A stretch of 64,000 nucleotides of DNA from Planctomycetota bacterium. GTDB taxonomy: Bacteria; Planctomycetota; Phycisphaerae; Phycisphaerales; SM1A02. The stretch spans positions 18,059 through 82,058 of the forward strand of contig JADFIR010000012.1 of NCBI GenBank assembly GCA_022566535.1, given 5' to 3'. Numbering within the stretch: position 1 is the first letter of the stretch; each line of letters begins with the position of its first letter. Under the pieces are notes generated by a model. That model did no database searches. It was given only the letters and a program-made list of their open reading frames with translations, and was not told the DNA's origin. The position numbers and the translations under genes were made by a program. Of this stretch, positions 41,238 through 51,237 are shown in pieces.

Positions 41238-41638
41238 ACAATGAGCCGGGCCTCGACGACATGGCCGTTGTCGCGACCACCGCAACAGAATTCGAAGCAC
41301 AGACCAAGGCGGCGGTCCTGCGATCGGAAGGAATCGACTGCACGGTGACGCGCGACGCGCCTTCGGGGACCGGCCACGTCTCAATCAGTCCTACGGCGTG
41401 GGGGGCGACGGTATGGGTTCGCCGCCGCGATCTCAAGAGCGCTCAAGACGTCTTGCAGCAGGCCGTCGCCGACTCGGTGGACCTGGATTGGGACCAGGTG
41501 GACGTTGGAGAGCGTGAAGATCAGCTGCCGCTACGGCCGGTCGGCCAAATGCCGCTGTTGGCCAAGGTGGCATTCGCGGTCGCCGCGGCGCTGATACTTC
41601 TCACCGTCCTGCTGGCGCTGTTCGCCATGACCTTGTAG
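41234..41638 (+). CDS. DUF2007-like protein with C-terminal TM helix
   Basis: ATTATEFEAQTKAAVLRSEGIDCTVTRDA...VWVRRRDLKSAQDVLQQA. Confidence 0.7.
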   Translation: MNNEPGLDDMAVVATTATEFEAQTKAAVLRSEGIDCTVTRDAPSGTGHVSISPTAWGATVWVRRRDLKSAQDVLQQAVADSVDLDWDQVDVGEREDQLPLRPVGQMPLLAKVAFAVAAALILLTVLLALFAMTL

Positions 41639-41677
41639 TGCGCGGCGGATAGCGCGCTGGCTCACGCTTGCGACTCG

Positions 41678-42520
41678 TTACCGATCTCGAAACTTGATCA
41701 GGGCCGGCCGTGGGGCGAAGAGCGTCATCGCCCAGTCGGCCTCCGCCTCCCGGATCGACTCAACCTCGCTCCTGCCGGAGCCGAACTGCTTGAGCAACTC
41801 AGCCGAGGCGAGCACGATGTCGATCTCCAGCGTCTCATACTGCGGCTGCCGCGCTTCATTCCACAGCGGCCGGCCGGCCCCATCCCGTCTGACACGATTG
41901 ACGACGAGCTGCACCTCATCGCCCGGACGCCTCGCCTGTATGCGGCGGATGAGATCGTTTCGCCCGTTCAGCGGATTCCCGTCCACATGGGTGATGCGGT
42001 CGCCGCGCTGTAAGACGCGCTCGGCCGGGAGGTCGGGCAGCAGATCCATGATCACGACTTCACCTGGCTGATTCGCATCAGGCCGCTCGATCTGCATACT
42101 GATACCCAGCGCGCCTCGCGGCGTGTTCAACAGGCGCTGCCGCACTACTGCTAGAAGCCGATGGCGCTGCTCAGTAGTCAACGTCTCGCGTGCCAGGACG
42201 GCATACAACTGGCGCTGATCGTCCGGGGCATCTTGCAGGGCCTTGGTGGCTGCTTCCCGCTCCCGGTAGCACGGATGATCCAAACGCGCCACCAACGCCA
42301 TGACCTGGGCGGTGACGTCGACCGACGCCAACTCCTGCCGGGTGGGAAACGCCAACGGCCCGACCACCCTCGGCGCCCCCATCTGCGGCTCACCATGGGT
42401 CCCCCGACCCTCGGGCTCTTCCTGCCCGGCCAAGCAGTGATTCGCCATACCCGCCGCCAGCGCCGCGGTGACTATCAATACGACAGAGGCATTGTGGGTG
42501 GGCGGAAGTGACGGTGGCAT
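41678..42520 (-). CDS. PDZ-domain exported protein
   Basis: ALGISMQ...VVIMDLLPDLPAERVLQRGDRITHVDGNPLNGRNDLIRRIQARRPGDEVQLVVNR. Confidence 0.75.
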   Translation of the reverse strand: MPPSLPPTHNASVVLIVTAALAAGMANHCLAGQEEPEGRGTHGEPQMGAPRVVGPLAFPTRQELASVDVTAQVMALVARLDHPCYREREAATKALQDAPDDQRQLYAVLARETLTTEQRHRLLAVVRQRLLNTPRGALGISMQIERPDANQPGEVVIMDLLPDLPAERVLQRGDRITHVDGNPLNGRNDLIRRIQARRPGDEVQLVVNRVRRDGAGRPLWNEARQPQYETLEIDIVLASAELLKQFGSGRSEVESIREAEADWAMTLFAPRPALIKFRDR

Positions 42521-42523
42521 CGT

Positions 42524-43639
42524 TTACCGCTGCTCCTGGAGGAACCGGATGATCTTACCGGCCCGCGGCGCAATCCAATGTATCTTCCGCTCGATCATCG
42601 GGAGAAACTTGGATCCGGCAATACGACCAAAGCTCCCGGTGGCGGCGATCGGGACCACGCTTTCAAGGATCAGCGCCTCAATCATCAGCCAGGGCAATGC
42701 CGCCAGCTCATCGGAGCGCACAGGATGTTCGGCGTCGTGATCATAGCCGCGGACCAACCGCCGAATCCGTTCGACGTCCAGACCTTCGGGCCAATCTGCC
42801 GGATCATCGTGAGCCGGCATCTTCATCGAGAACTGCAGGGCTGCGTTGGCGATGTCTGCGATGCGCGGCTCGAGACGGGCTGAGTCAAAGTCCAGGACCG
42901 CCACGACCGCCCCCCGACGGAACAGCAGGTTCCCCGGATGCCAATCGCCGTGGATGATGACTTTACGCTGAGACCGGAATCCGGTTTGATCGACGCGCTT
43001 CCCCGCCTCGCGGTAAGCCTTACGCAGAGACACGCAGGTGTCGCGAAAGGCGCTGCGATCCGCCTGCGGCTCAATCGCGGCCGTCGCATCCGGAATCTGT
43101 GCCAACTGCGCGTCGATTGCCGGCGCGGCGTGAAAGGTGGCGACCGGGGCTTCATACGGCGGCTGATACCTTCCCAGGAGCCGATGCAGCGCACCCAACG
43201 CCCGGCCGGCCTGCTCCGTGGCTCCGGCCGAGCCGTCGTACCGCGTGCCGATTGTGTACTGGAACATCTCGTAAATCCGTCCGTTGAGCTGCAACATCGA
43301 GTTGTTGCCTTGACGGGTGCCGATCAACGCGGGAACCGGATAGCCGTGCTCGACCAGGAACAGCTGGAGGCTGTGGGCAAACGCGACGCGATACGGATCG
43401 TCGCGTCCGAGTGCCCGGCGTTTGAGCAGGAACTCGCCCCGTCCGGCCTTGATTCGAAGCTTCGGAGCCCGGCGAGACCCGCGGGGACACACACGGATCT
43501 GCTCGATGACGCCCAGGCCGTAGTGGCTGATGACCATGGCCAACTCATGTGCGCCAAACCGCTCACGCTGGACCCGATCATCCACCATCGGGCCGATGTG
43601 AGGCAGCGGTTGCGGCGGGGGCTCACTCGGCGACATCAC
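42524..43639 (-). CDS. APH-family phosphotransferase
   Basis: VIIHGDWHPGNLLFRRGAVVAVLDFDSARLEPRIADIANA. Confidence 0.9.
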   Translation of the reverse strand: MMSPSEPPPQPLPHIGPMVDDRVQRERFGAHELAMVISHYGLGVIEQIRVCPRGSRRAPKLRIKAGRGEFLLKRRALGRDDPYRVAFAHSLQLFLVEHGYPVPALIGTRQGNNSMLQLNGRIYEMFQYTIGTRYDGSAGATEQAGRALGALHRLLGRYQPPYEAPVATFHAAPAIDAQLAQIPDATAAIEPQADRSAFRDTCVSLRKAYREAGKRVDQTGFRSQRKVIIHGDWHPGNLLFRRGAVVAVLDFDSARLEPRIADIANAALQFSMKMPAHDDPADWPEGLDVERIRRLVRGYDHDAEHPVRSDELAALPWLMIEALILESVVPIAATGSFGRIAGSKFLPMIERKIHWIAPRAGKIIRFLQEQR

Positions 43640-43775
43640 CCTGTATTAGGTCCCCCAATCAAGGCAAGGCAAGTGCTGAGTCGAAACGCTCAGCGCGAAA
43701 CGAACCGCGGTTTGCAAGCGGCCGAAGCGCGGGGGCAAGCCCGGCGGCGAAACAGCCGCGCCACCCGGGCGACTG

Positions 43776-44663
43776 TCACTCCACGTTCTGCACCTGCTCC
43801 TTGATCCGATCGATGGCGCCCTTGATCTGGACGATCTCGCGGCTGATTTCAATGTCCAGGCATTTGCTGGCGATGGTGTTCGCCTCGCGGAGCATCTCCT
43901 GACTCAGGAAGTCGAGCGTCCGGCCGGCCGGCTCGCCCTGGTCGGCGTCGAGGATCTCGGCAAACTGTTGAAGGTGCCCCTGGAGCCGTGAGACCTCCTC
44001 GGAGATGTCGCTGCGCTCCGCGTACACCGCCACCTCGCGGATCAGGTCCTCCTGGCCAATGGCCGAACCCGACTCCGCCAACAGCGCGTTGATCCGTTCC
44101 TGCAGCCGCTGCTGATAATGCTCCACCACCACCGGTGCCCGCTGGGCCACCTTAGTCAGACGGTCGGCAATCTGGCGGCAGTGCTCGTGAAGCTGGTCAA
44201 GGGTGGTTCGGCCTTCGCGGCTGCGCATAGCCAGAACCTTGTCGCAGACCTCATCCACCAACCGAAGGAGCACTGGCGCGGCGCGCTGAAGCAGCTCCTC
44301 ACCAGTGCCGGCGATCACCACCCCAGGCAGTGACAACATGGCCCCCAGATCGATTCGCGCTGGGTCCAGCTCGTCGGGCGCAACTGCGCGCAGCTGGGCC
44401 AGGTACCCTTGCAACGCCTCGGCGCTGATCCTAGCCGAGGCGCCCACCGACGATTCCGAAAAGCGAACGGTTATGACCACGCTGCCGCGCCCCAGCCGCC
44501 GCGCCAATGCCGGCTCGAGTTGAGCCTCAAGCCCCTGCAACTCTTCAGGCAGTCGGATCATCGCCTTGAAGTACTTGCTGTTGAGCGACCGCAGCTCGAC
44601 CACGTAGCGGGCGCCATCGACTTCCGTCGCCGCCGCTCCGAAACCCGTCATCGACCGAATCAT
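43776..44663 (-). CDS. yicC: YicC/YloC-family endoribonuclease
   Basis: MIRSMTGFGAAATEVDGARYVVELRSLNSKYFKAMIRLPEEL...LDFLSQEMLREANTIASKCLDIEISREIVQIKGAIDRIKEQVQNVE. Confidence 0.95.
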   Translation of the reverse strand: MIRSMTGFGAAATEVDGARYVVELRSLNSKYFKAMIRLPEELQGLEAQLEPALARRLGRGSVVITVRFSESSVGASARISAEALQGYLAQLRAVAPDELDPARIDLGAMLSLPGVVIAGTGEELLQRAAPVLLRLVDEVCDKVLAMRSREGRTTLDQLHEHCRQIADRLTKVAQRAPVVVEHYQQRLQERINALLAESGSAIGQEDLIREVAVYAERSDISEEVSRLQGHLQQFAEILDADQGEPAGRTLDFLSQEMLREANTIASKCLDIEISREIVQIKGAIDRIKEQVQNVE

Positions 44664-44667
44664 CGTG

Positions 44668-45105
44668 TCACCGTTGCGGCTGGTTGCCGGGTCGAGTTGT
44701 CGGGGCCGTGGAGGGGCTCAACAGGTCCGAAGGCGGCGTGCTGAGAAACTCCACGTCCCCGAATTGGATCGCCGGCTGCGTCGAGACCGGCTGGATTGCC
44801 GGCGCGGCGGTCGGGGGCTGGGTCGTTTGAGCAACGGCCGGTTGCGTCGTCGCCGCAGGCGCAACGTCGTCCAAGAGGTTCAGCGCGATCGCCAGCCCCA
44901 GGTACACCACGAACGCCAGCACCGTCGCCACGGTCAGTGCATCGCCGACCCGGCCGCCGAAGACCGTCTCGGTCCCCGCTCCGCCCGCTCCGCCGAACGC
45001 CCCGGCCAGTCCGCCGCCTTGGGGACGTTGCACAAGGATAATCAAGACCATCACGACCGCCACGATGACAAACACCAGGGTCGCGATCCAAAACCATATC
45101 GTCAT
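44668..45105 (-). CDS. secG: Preprotein translocase subunit SecG
   Basis: VIVAVVMVLIILVQRPQGGGLAGAFGGAGGAGTETVFGGRVGDALTVAT. Confidence 0.92.
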   Translation of the reverse strand: MTIWFWIATLVFVIVAVVMVLIILVQRPQGGGLAGAFGGAGGAGTETVFGGRVGDALTVATVLAFVVYLGLAIALNLLDDVAPAATTQPAVAQTTQPPTAAPAIQPVSTQPAIQFGDVEFLSTPPSDLLSPSTAPTTRPGNQPQR

Positions 45106-45902
45106 CGGCTTCGCGCCTCGCGATTCACTTCCTTCGCCTCGACCGCAGCCCGAACAATCGCCATGAATTGCTCAGCATCGAGCGACGCTCCTCCAACCAA
45201 TCCTCCGTCAATCTCACCTCGGGCGAAGAGGTCGGCGGCGTTGCCCGCATTGACCGAGCCGCCGTACTGTATGCGAATTGATCGAGCGGCGTCTTCATCA
45301 TACAAATCGGCGATGTTCCTGCGGATCAGGCGATGGACGGCCTCGGCGTCGCCCGGACCGGCCACCTTGCCCGTTCCGATGGCCCATACCGGCTCGTAGG
45401 CGATCGTCACCTGACGCAACTGGTCGATTCCGACCTCCCGCAGAGCGGACATGAGCTGGTTGATGTTGACCTGATTCGTCTGGCCGGCCTGGCGCTGCTC
45501 GTGCGTCTCGCCAATGCACACCACGACGTTCAGCCCAGCTTCGAGCGCCCGACGGACCTTCGCATTGACCAACTCATCATCCTCGCCGATCACGTGCCGG
45601 CGCTCCGAATGGCCGGCCAGCACCACCTGCACGTTGAGATCAAGCAGCATGTCGGTGCTGACCTCGCCGGTGTAGGGGCCGTCCGGCTGCGGGTAGAGAT
45701 CCTGAGCGCCCAGCTGAACGCCGTGGTGCCCTAGGGTTCTGCCGACCGCTTGGAGGTATGGAAACGGCGGATACACGGCGATGTCGCAATGCTCGACGAG
45801 TTGGCCGCAAGAGGCGGCGATCTCGTCGGCCAGCTCGACCGCTGAGGCCAAGTCGGTATTCATCTTCCAGTTGCCGCCCACAAAGGGCCTGCGGCTCGCC
45901 AT
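45102..45902 (-). CDS. tpiA: Triosephosphate isomerase
   Basis: FVGGNWKMNTD, VVLAGHSERRHVIGEDDELVNAKV, IAYEPVWAIGTGKVA, IQYGGSVNAGNAADLF. Confidence 0.97.
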   Translation of the reverse strand: MASRRPFVGGNWKMNTDLASAVELADEIAASCGQLVEHCDIAVYPPFPYLQAVGRTLGHHGVQLGAQDLYPQPDGPYTGEVSTDMLLDLNVQVVLAGHSERRHVIGEDDELVNAKVRRALEAGLNVVVCIGETHEQRQAGQTNQVNINQLMSALREVGIDQLRQVTIAYEPVWAIGTGKVAGPGDAEAVHRLIRRNIADLYDEDAARSIRIQYGGSVNAGNAADLFARGEIDGGLVGGASLDAEQFMAIVRAAVEAKEVNREARSR

Positions 45903-45967
45903 GAATCACAGCATACCCGCTCGCGAGTGGGTTTGAATCGTAGCCCCCGTTTGGCAAGGCGGGCCAT

Positions 45968-45995
45968 GTTTCGCGAGCGGGCTTGCCCCGCTGCG
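45968..45995. repeat. REP-like half-element
   Basis: gtttcgcgagcgggcttgccccgctgcg, same as arms at 46680-46758. Confidence 0.75.
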
Positions 45996-46070
45996 GTCAC
46001 GGTGGCCGCGCGGAGGCGATCCGCGCCGGCGGCACGGGGGCAACCCACGTCGCCAAACAGGTTTCTTAGA

Positions 46071-46676
46071 ATGCCGTGTATGGTGCGCGCGTACCACGTC
46101 GTATTCAGTACATACGGGTTCTGGCTCCCAAACGATCCGCGCGGATCGTGGTCGGACTTCGTGCGCTCGTGGGAGATTGCGCGGTTCGGCAAGGCAAGCA
46201 AAGTCAATACGCGGCGGTCACTCGCCCACACGCCACATGATGTAAGGCTTCGACAGCGGGCGAAGCGAGCACTGAAGTACCCGGCAGTCGTTCTCGCTGG
46301 CGTGCAGGCGCGGGCCGTTGGGCACGGATTCGCGATAGCGGTCGCGAAGTCCGGCTACTGCATTCACGCCTGTTCGATTCTGCCACAGCACGTACATCTG
46401 GTGGTCGCGCGACATCGGCTATCGGTTGAGCAGATCATCGCTCACCTCAAGGGGGCCGCGACGCTACGGCTGATTGAGGACGGTGTACATCCCCTGAAAC
46501 ACTGTCGCACGTCCCGAGGGACGACACCTACGCCTTGGAGTCAGCGTAAGGGATGGGTTGTCTATCTCAGTGATGATGGCGACATTCGCCGCGCGATCCG
46601 ATACGTGGAAGAAAACCCAATCAAAGAGGGCAAGCGGTGGCAAAGGTGGTCCTTCGTTGTTCCCTTCGAGGCGTAG
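46071..46676 (+). mobile_element. REP-associated tyrosine transposase (Y1/RAYT family)
   Basis: MPCMVRAYHVVFSTYGFWLPNDPRGSW...ACSILPQHVHLVVARHRLSVEQIIAHLKGAAT...DIRRAIRYVEENPIKEGKRWQRWSFV. Confidence 0.85.
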
Positions 46677-46679
46677 GCT

Positions 46680-46758
46680 GTTTCGCGAGCGGGCTTGCCT
46701 CGCTGCGCTGCCTTCGATTTGATTCCGATACGCAGCGGGGCAAGCCCGCTCGCGAAAC
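46680..46758. repeat. REP-like palindrome, 28-bp arms
   Basis: gtttcgcgagcgggcttgcctcgctgcg - 23 nt - cgcagcggggcaagcccgctcgcgaaac, one mismatch between arms. Confidence 0.85.
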
Positions 46759-46805
46759 GCAGACCGGCTACACTTTCACTTTGCATCCAGACACTCACCT
46801 GAGCC

Positions 46806-49800
46806 ATGAAGACGCCCAGCACTGCCACCCGCACCGCCGCGCAGATCCGCCGGGAGTTCATCGACTTCTTCGTCGAGAAGCACGGCCACACCTTCGTGCC
46901 TTCCAGCCCCGTCGTGCCGCATGACGATCCGACGCTGCTGTTCGCAAATGCCGGGATGAACCAGTTCAAGGATGTGTTTCTCGGTCACGGCCGGCGCGAC
47001 TGGACGCGCGCGGCCAATACGCAAAAGTGCATTCGGGCCGGCGGCAAGCACAACGACCTCGAAGATGTCGGCAAAGACAACTACCACCACACGTTCTTCG
47101 AGATGCTCGGCAACTGGTCCTTCGGCGACTACTTCAAGGCCGAGGCCATCGAGTGGGCCTGGGACCTTCTCACAACCGTGTGGGGATTAGACAAGGACCG
47201 ACTGCACGTCACCGTCTTTGGGGGCGACCAGCGCGAAGGCCTGGAGCCGGACGAAGAAGCAGCGGAGGTCTGGAAACGCTTTGTCGATCCGTCGCACATC
47301 AGCCGTTGGGGCAAAAAAGACAACTTCTGGGAGATGGGCGATACCGGCCCCTGCGGCCCGTGCAGCGAAATCCATTATGACTTCACCCCCGGAAAAACCG
47401 GCGGAGACCTGGTCAATGCCGGTGATCCCCGGGTCATCGAGCTGTGGAACCTCGTCTTTATCGAATTCAACTCCACAATCCCTCAGGACGGCCTGGATAA
47501 ACTTCACGAATGGGATGTAACGCCGCAGAGCGAGCGCTCGAAGAAATTTGCGAATTCCTACAAATCGCGCAATGAGATTCTCTCGCAATTTCGACAACTC
47601 ACGCCGCTGCCGGCCAAGCACGTGGACACCGGCATGGGTCTGGAGCGCCTCGTCCGAGTGCTCCAGCATGTCCAGAGCAACTACGACATCGATCTGTTCA
47701 CGCCGATCTTCAAGGCGATCGAAAAACACACCGGCGCCCATCCATACCGCGGAACGCTCGACGATCCGGTTGACATTGCCTATCGGGTGATTGCCGATCA
47801 CATTCGTTGTCTGACGGTGGCCGTCACGGATGGGTGCCGGCCGAGCAATGAAGGGCGGGGCTACGTCCTGCGCCGGATTCTTCGCCGTGCCGTGCGCCAT
47901 GCGCACCAAACCTTGCAGACCAAAGGTGCCTGGCTCCATGAACTGGTGCCGACCGTCGTGCAAACTCTTGGCGACGCCTTCCCTGAACTCAACGACAAGC
48001 CGGACAAGGTCGCGGAAGTTATTCGGGATGAAGAAAAGGGGTTCCTGACCACTCTCGATCGAGGCATGGAGCTGTTTGACAATTCGGCGACCGATGCGGG
48101 TCGGTGTTTCTTAGATGAGCAGCGGGCATTACGTGCGCACGATGAGAGCGCAAAACAACAATTGCTCACCTGGCAAAATGAGCAAAGACAAACTTTGGGA
48201 ATGTCCGGTCCTTCGTATTGGGAACCACGTGGTTTCTACTGGCATGACTTTCCGGGCGAGAATCGACCGTCAATCGCTGCCGACGACGCCTTCAAGCTCC
48301 ACGACACGTATGGCTTCCCGCTTGATCTGACGCGGGTGATGGCCCAGGAGCGGGGGATGACGGTCGATGAAGCCGGCTTCAATCTGCTCATGGCCGAGGC
48401 TCGCGAGCGATCCCGTACAGCTGGCGAAAGGGGCGATCGGCAACGAGACATTCTCGGTGTGTTCGTCCAACAGAATGAGTTTCCAGCGACCAAGTTCGTC
48501 GGTTACGACTGTCTGGCGGTTGAACATGCGAAAGTGCTGAAGGCCTATTTTGTGGAGAAAACCGGAGCACTGACGAACGCCCCTGACACCTTGGGTCAAC
48601 AGGCGTATTTGCTCGTGGACGATACGCCCTTCTACGCCGAAGCCGGCGGCCAGGTTGGAGATGCCGGCGTCATTGAATCAGCCGGTGGAGCAGTATTTCG
48701 CATCGATGACACGATCAAGATCGGAGATGTCTATTTCCATCACGGGATTTGGGAGTCGGGCAAGATTCGCAGCGGCGATCCCGCTCGGTTGACTGTCGAT
48801 GCGGCCCGCCGGGCAAGGATCATGGCCAACCACACGGCGACGCATCTGTTGAACTTCGCGTTGCGTGCGGTGATCGGCCCTGAAGAAGATCAGAAAGGCT
48901 CGCTAGTCGCGCCTGACCGGCTGCGGTTCGACTTCTCCTGCTCGCACGGGATGACCGACGAGCAGATCGAGCAGACCGAGCGCCTCGTCAACGCCGACAT
49001 CGAACAGGACCTCGAGGTGTTTGCCGATGTCGTGCCGCTGGCCCAGGCCAGGAGCATCGCCGGCGTCCGCGCTGTGTTCGGCGAAAAGTATCCCAACCCC
49101 GTGCGGGTGGTGGCGATCGGCGCTCCGCTTGCGGAAGTGCTCAAGGATCCGGGCAACGAGCAGTGGAGCGAATTCTCGATCGAGCTGTGCGGCGGAACAC
49201 ATCTGCCCCAGACCGGCGAGGCGAAACAGCTCGTCATCATCCAGGAGCAGGCGCTGGCGGCGGGGGTGCGCCGAATCACGGCGGTGACCGGCCGGGCTGC
49301 GCACGATGCCGAAGCCGCGGGCCGGGAACTAGAAGCCCGCACCCGCCGCGCCGCTGAATTGGGCGACGATGAATTGCTCGACGAATTCAACGAGATCACC
49401 ACCCAGCTCCAAGGGCTGACCATCGGCGCCGTGGCGAGAGGCCGGATCGACGCGCTGCTGGGGCCGGCGCGCGATCGAGTCAAGCGAATCCACAAGCACG
49501 CACAGGCGGAGACTCGGGCCGGGGCCGTGGATCAAGCCCGCCGAATCGCCTCCGCCGCGACCGGCCCAATCATCGTCGAGCAACTGTCCGATGCCGATCA
49601 CGACGGGCTGCTCAGCGCGATGGACGTGATCCGAGCCAAGCACATGGACACGGCCGTCATGCTGTTTGGGACCGATGAGGCTGAGTCGAAGGTGTCGATC
49701 GTGGCCCGGGTGCCGCAGGCGCTGATCGAACGCGGGCTCAAGGCGGGGGATTGGGTCCGCGAAGCGGCGAAGGCGTGCGGGGGGCGAGGCGGCGGACGGG

Positions 49801-49892
49801 CGGACATGGCCCAGGCCGGTGCCAAGAATCCCGCGATGGTTCCCCAAGCGATCACTGCCGCCAAGGCCTTTGCGGAGCAGAAACTCAAATGA
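46806..49892 (+). CDS. alaS: Alanyl-tRNA synthetase
   Basis: RREFIDFFVEKHGHTFVPSSPVVP.DDPTLLFANAGMNQFKDVFLG, DDAFKLHDTYGFPLDLT, NHTATHLLNFALR, SIELCGGTH. Confidence 0.97.
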   Translation: MKTPSTATRTAAQIRREFIDFFVEKHGHTFVPSSPVVPHDDPTLLFANAGMNQFKDVFLGHGRRDWTRAANTQKCIRAGGKHNDLEDVGKDNYHHTFFEMLGNWSFGDYFKAEAIEWAWDLLTTVWGLDKDRLHVTVFGGDQREGLEPDEEAAEVWKRFVDPSHISRWGKKDNFWEMGDTGPCGPCSEIHYDFTPGKTGGDLVNAGDPRVIELWNLVFIEFNSTIPQDGLDKLHEWDVTPQSERSKKFANSYKSRNEILSQFRQLTPLPAKHVDTGMGLERLVRVLQHVQSNYDIDLFTPIFKAIEKHTGAHPYRGTLDDPVDIAYRVIADHIRCLTVAVTDGCRPSNEGRGYVLRRILRRAVRHAHQTLQTKGAWLHELVPTVVQTLGDAFPELNDKPDKVAEVIRDEEKGFLTTLDRGMELFDNSATDAGRCFLDEQRALRAHDESAKQQLLTWQNEQRQTLGMSGPSYWEPRGFYWHDFPGENRPSIAADDAFKLHDTYGFPLDLTRVMAQERGMTVDEAGFNLLMAEARERSRTAGERGDRQRDILGVFVQQNEFPATKFVGYDCLAVEHAKVLKAYFVEKTGALTNAPDTLGQQAYLLVDDTPFYAEAGGQVGDAGVIESAGGAVFRIDDTIKIGDVYFHHGIWESGKIRSGDPARLTVDAARRARIMANHTATHLLNFALRAVIGPEEDQKGSLVAPDRLRFDFSCSHGMTDEQIEQTERLVNADIEQDLEVFADVVPLAQARSIAGVRAVFGEKYPNPVRVVAIGAPLAEVLKDPGNEQWSEFSIELCGGTHLPQTGEAKQLVIIQEQALAAGVRRITAVTGRAAHDAEAAGRELEARTRRAAELGDDELLDEFNEITTQLQGLTIGAVARGRIDALLGPARDRVKRIHKHAQAETRAGAVDQARRIASAATGPIIVEQLSDADHDGLLSAMDVIRAKHMDTAVMLFGTDEAESKVSIVARVPQALIERGLKAGDWVREAAKACGGRGGGRADMAQAGAKNPAMVPQAITAAKAFAEQKLK

Positions 49893-50272
49893 CCAGCCAG
49901 AATCCCGACAAGCAACCACCAGACTCCAACGATGCCCAGGCCAACCTGCCGAACATCGTCCAACACGTCGATCGCAAGCAGATCAAGCAGTTCGTCACCC
50001 GGATCAAATCGGCCGAGCAACAGGTCGGTGAGCACATCGTCAGGGCCCTGCAGGACGATGAGACCGTGGCCGTGCTCACCACAGTCGTGGTCGGCGGTGA
50101 CGGCGGACAACACATCGTCTCCGCGGCGCTTGATCCCGGCATCCTGCAACAGGTTCAGCATCTGCTGCGTGACGCCCAATCGCAGCGAGACGAAGAGATC
50201 CCGTGCATCGGCTTCCATTGCCTGCTCAAGCGGAAAGACCAGGACAAGAAGGAAACCGACAAGTCGTCATAG
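49889..50272 (+). CDS. Hypothetical protein coupled to alaS
   Basis: ATGA overlap with alaS stop; MTSQNPDKQPPDSN... Confidence 0.65.
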   Translation: MTSQNPDKQPPDSNDAQANLPNIVQHVDRKQIKQFVTRIKSAEQQVGEHIVRALQDDETVAVLTTVVVGGDGGQHIVSAALDPGILQQVQHLLRDAQSQRDEEIPCIGFHCLLKRKDQDKKETDKSS

Positions 50273-50350
50273 TCATCGTCGGGGCAAGTCAACCAAGAAC
50301 ACTGCCCCCCGGCCCAGCCGAGGGCTCATGGCCGTCACCGCGAACCCCTG

Positions 50351-51169
50351 ATGCCTCTCTTTCATCTCTCGCTCGCCCAATGGTCGCTGCATCGGATGCT
50401 GTTGGCACGCCAACTTGAGACGCTCGATTTCCCCGAGTTTGCAAGAACGCGGTTCCAGATCGACGCGGTCGAGTACGTCAACACGTTCTTCAAAGACAAA
50501 GCGCAGGACCGCGCCTATTTGGGCGATCTGAAGAAGCGCGCAGGGGACGCCGGCGTCAGAACCTTGCTCATCATGGTCGATCGCGAAGGCGCTCTGGGCG
50601 ATCCAGATGATGCCAACCGCACCGCCGCGATCGAGAATCACCACAAGTGGATCGAGGCGGCGAAGTTCCTCGGCTGCCACAGCATTCGTGTAAACGCTCA
50701 TTCCGACGGCACGCCTGATCAGCAGCGCGATCTTGTCGCCGATGGCCTGCACCGCCTTACCGAGTTCGCCGCGCAGCACGAGATCAATGTCTTGATTGAA
50801 AATCACGGGGGGCTGTCATCAAACGGCCAATGGCTGGCGAGCGTCATCAGGCAAGTTGATCATCCGCGCTGCGGCACATTGCCGGACTTCGGCAACTTCC
50901 ACATCCAAGGCGATGAGTGGTACGACCGCTACCAGGGTGTGGCCGAATTGATGCCCTTCGCCAAGGCCGTCAGCGCAAAGAGCCACGACTTCGACGAAGC
51001 CGGAACCGAGACCCACACCGACTATCGCCGGATGATGAAGATCGTCCTGGACGCCGGCTACCACGGCTATATCGGTATCGAGTACGAAGGCGAGAATCTC
51101 AGCGAGATCGACGGCATCGCGGCGACAAAGCGCCTGTTGGAGCGCGTGGACAACGAATTGGCGGCGTAG
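50351..51169 (+). CDS. Sugar phosphate isomerase/epimerase-like TIM barrel
   Basis: [18 protein letters not shown]...[12 protein letters not shown]...[20 protein letters not shown]. Confidence 0.88.
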   Translation: MPLFHLSLAQWSLHRMLLARQLETLDFPEFARTRFQIDAVEYVNTFFKDKAQDRAYLGDLKKRAGDAGVRTLLIMVDREGALGDPDDANRTAAIENHHKWIEAAKFLGCHSIRVNAHSDGTPDQQRDLVADGLHRLTEFAAQHEINVLIENHGGLSSNGQWLASVIRQVDHPRCGTLPDFGNFHIQGDEWYDRYQGVAELMPFAKAVSAKSHDFDEAGTETHTDYRRMMKIVLDAGYHGYIGIEYEGENLSEIDGIAATKRLLERVDNELAA

Positions 51170-51195
51170 AGCATCGCCAAGCAATGGAGAAATAG

Positions 51196-51215
51196 CTGCG
51201 GGCGGCAGCCCGCAG
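51196..51215. terminator. Hairpin downstream of isomerase gene
   Basis: ctgcgggc-ggca-gcccgcag perfect 8-bp stem. Confidence 0.35.
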
Positions 51216-51237
51216 TTCGCTTATCAATCTCGGTACA

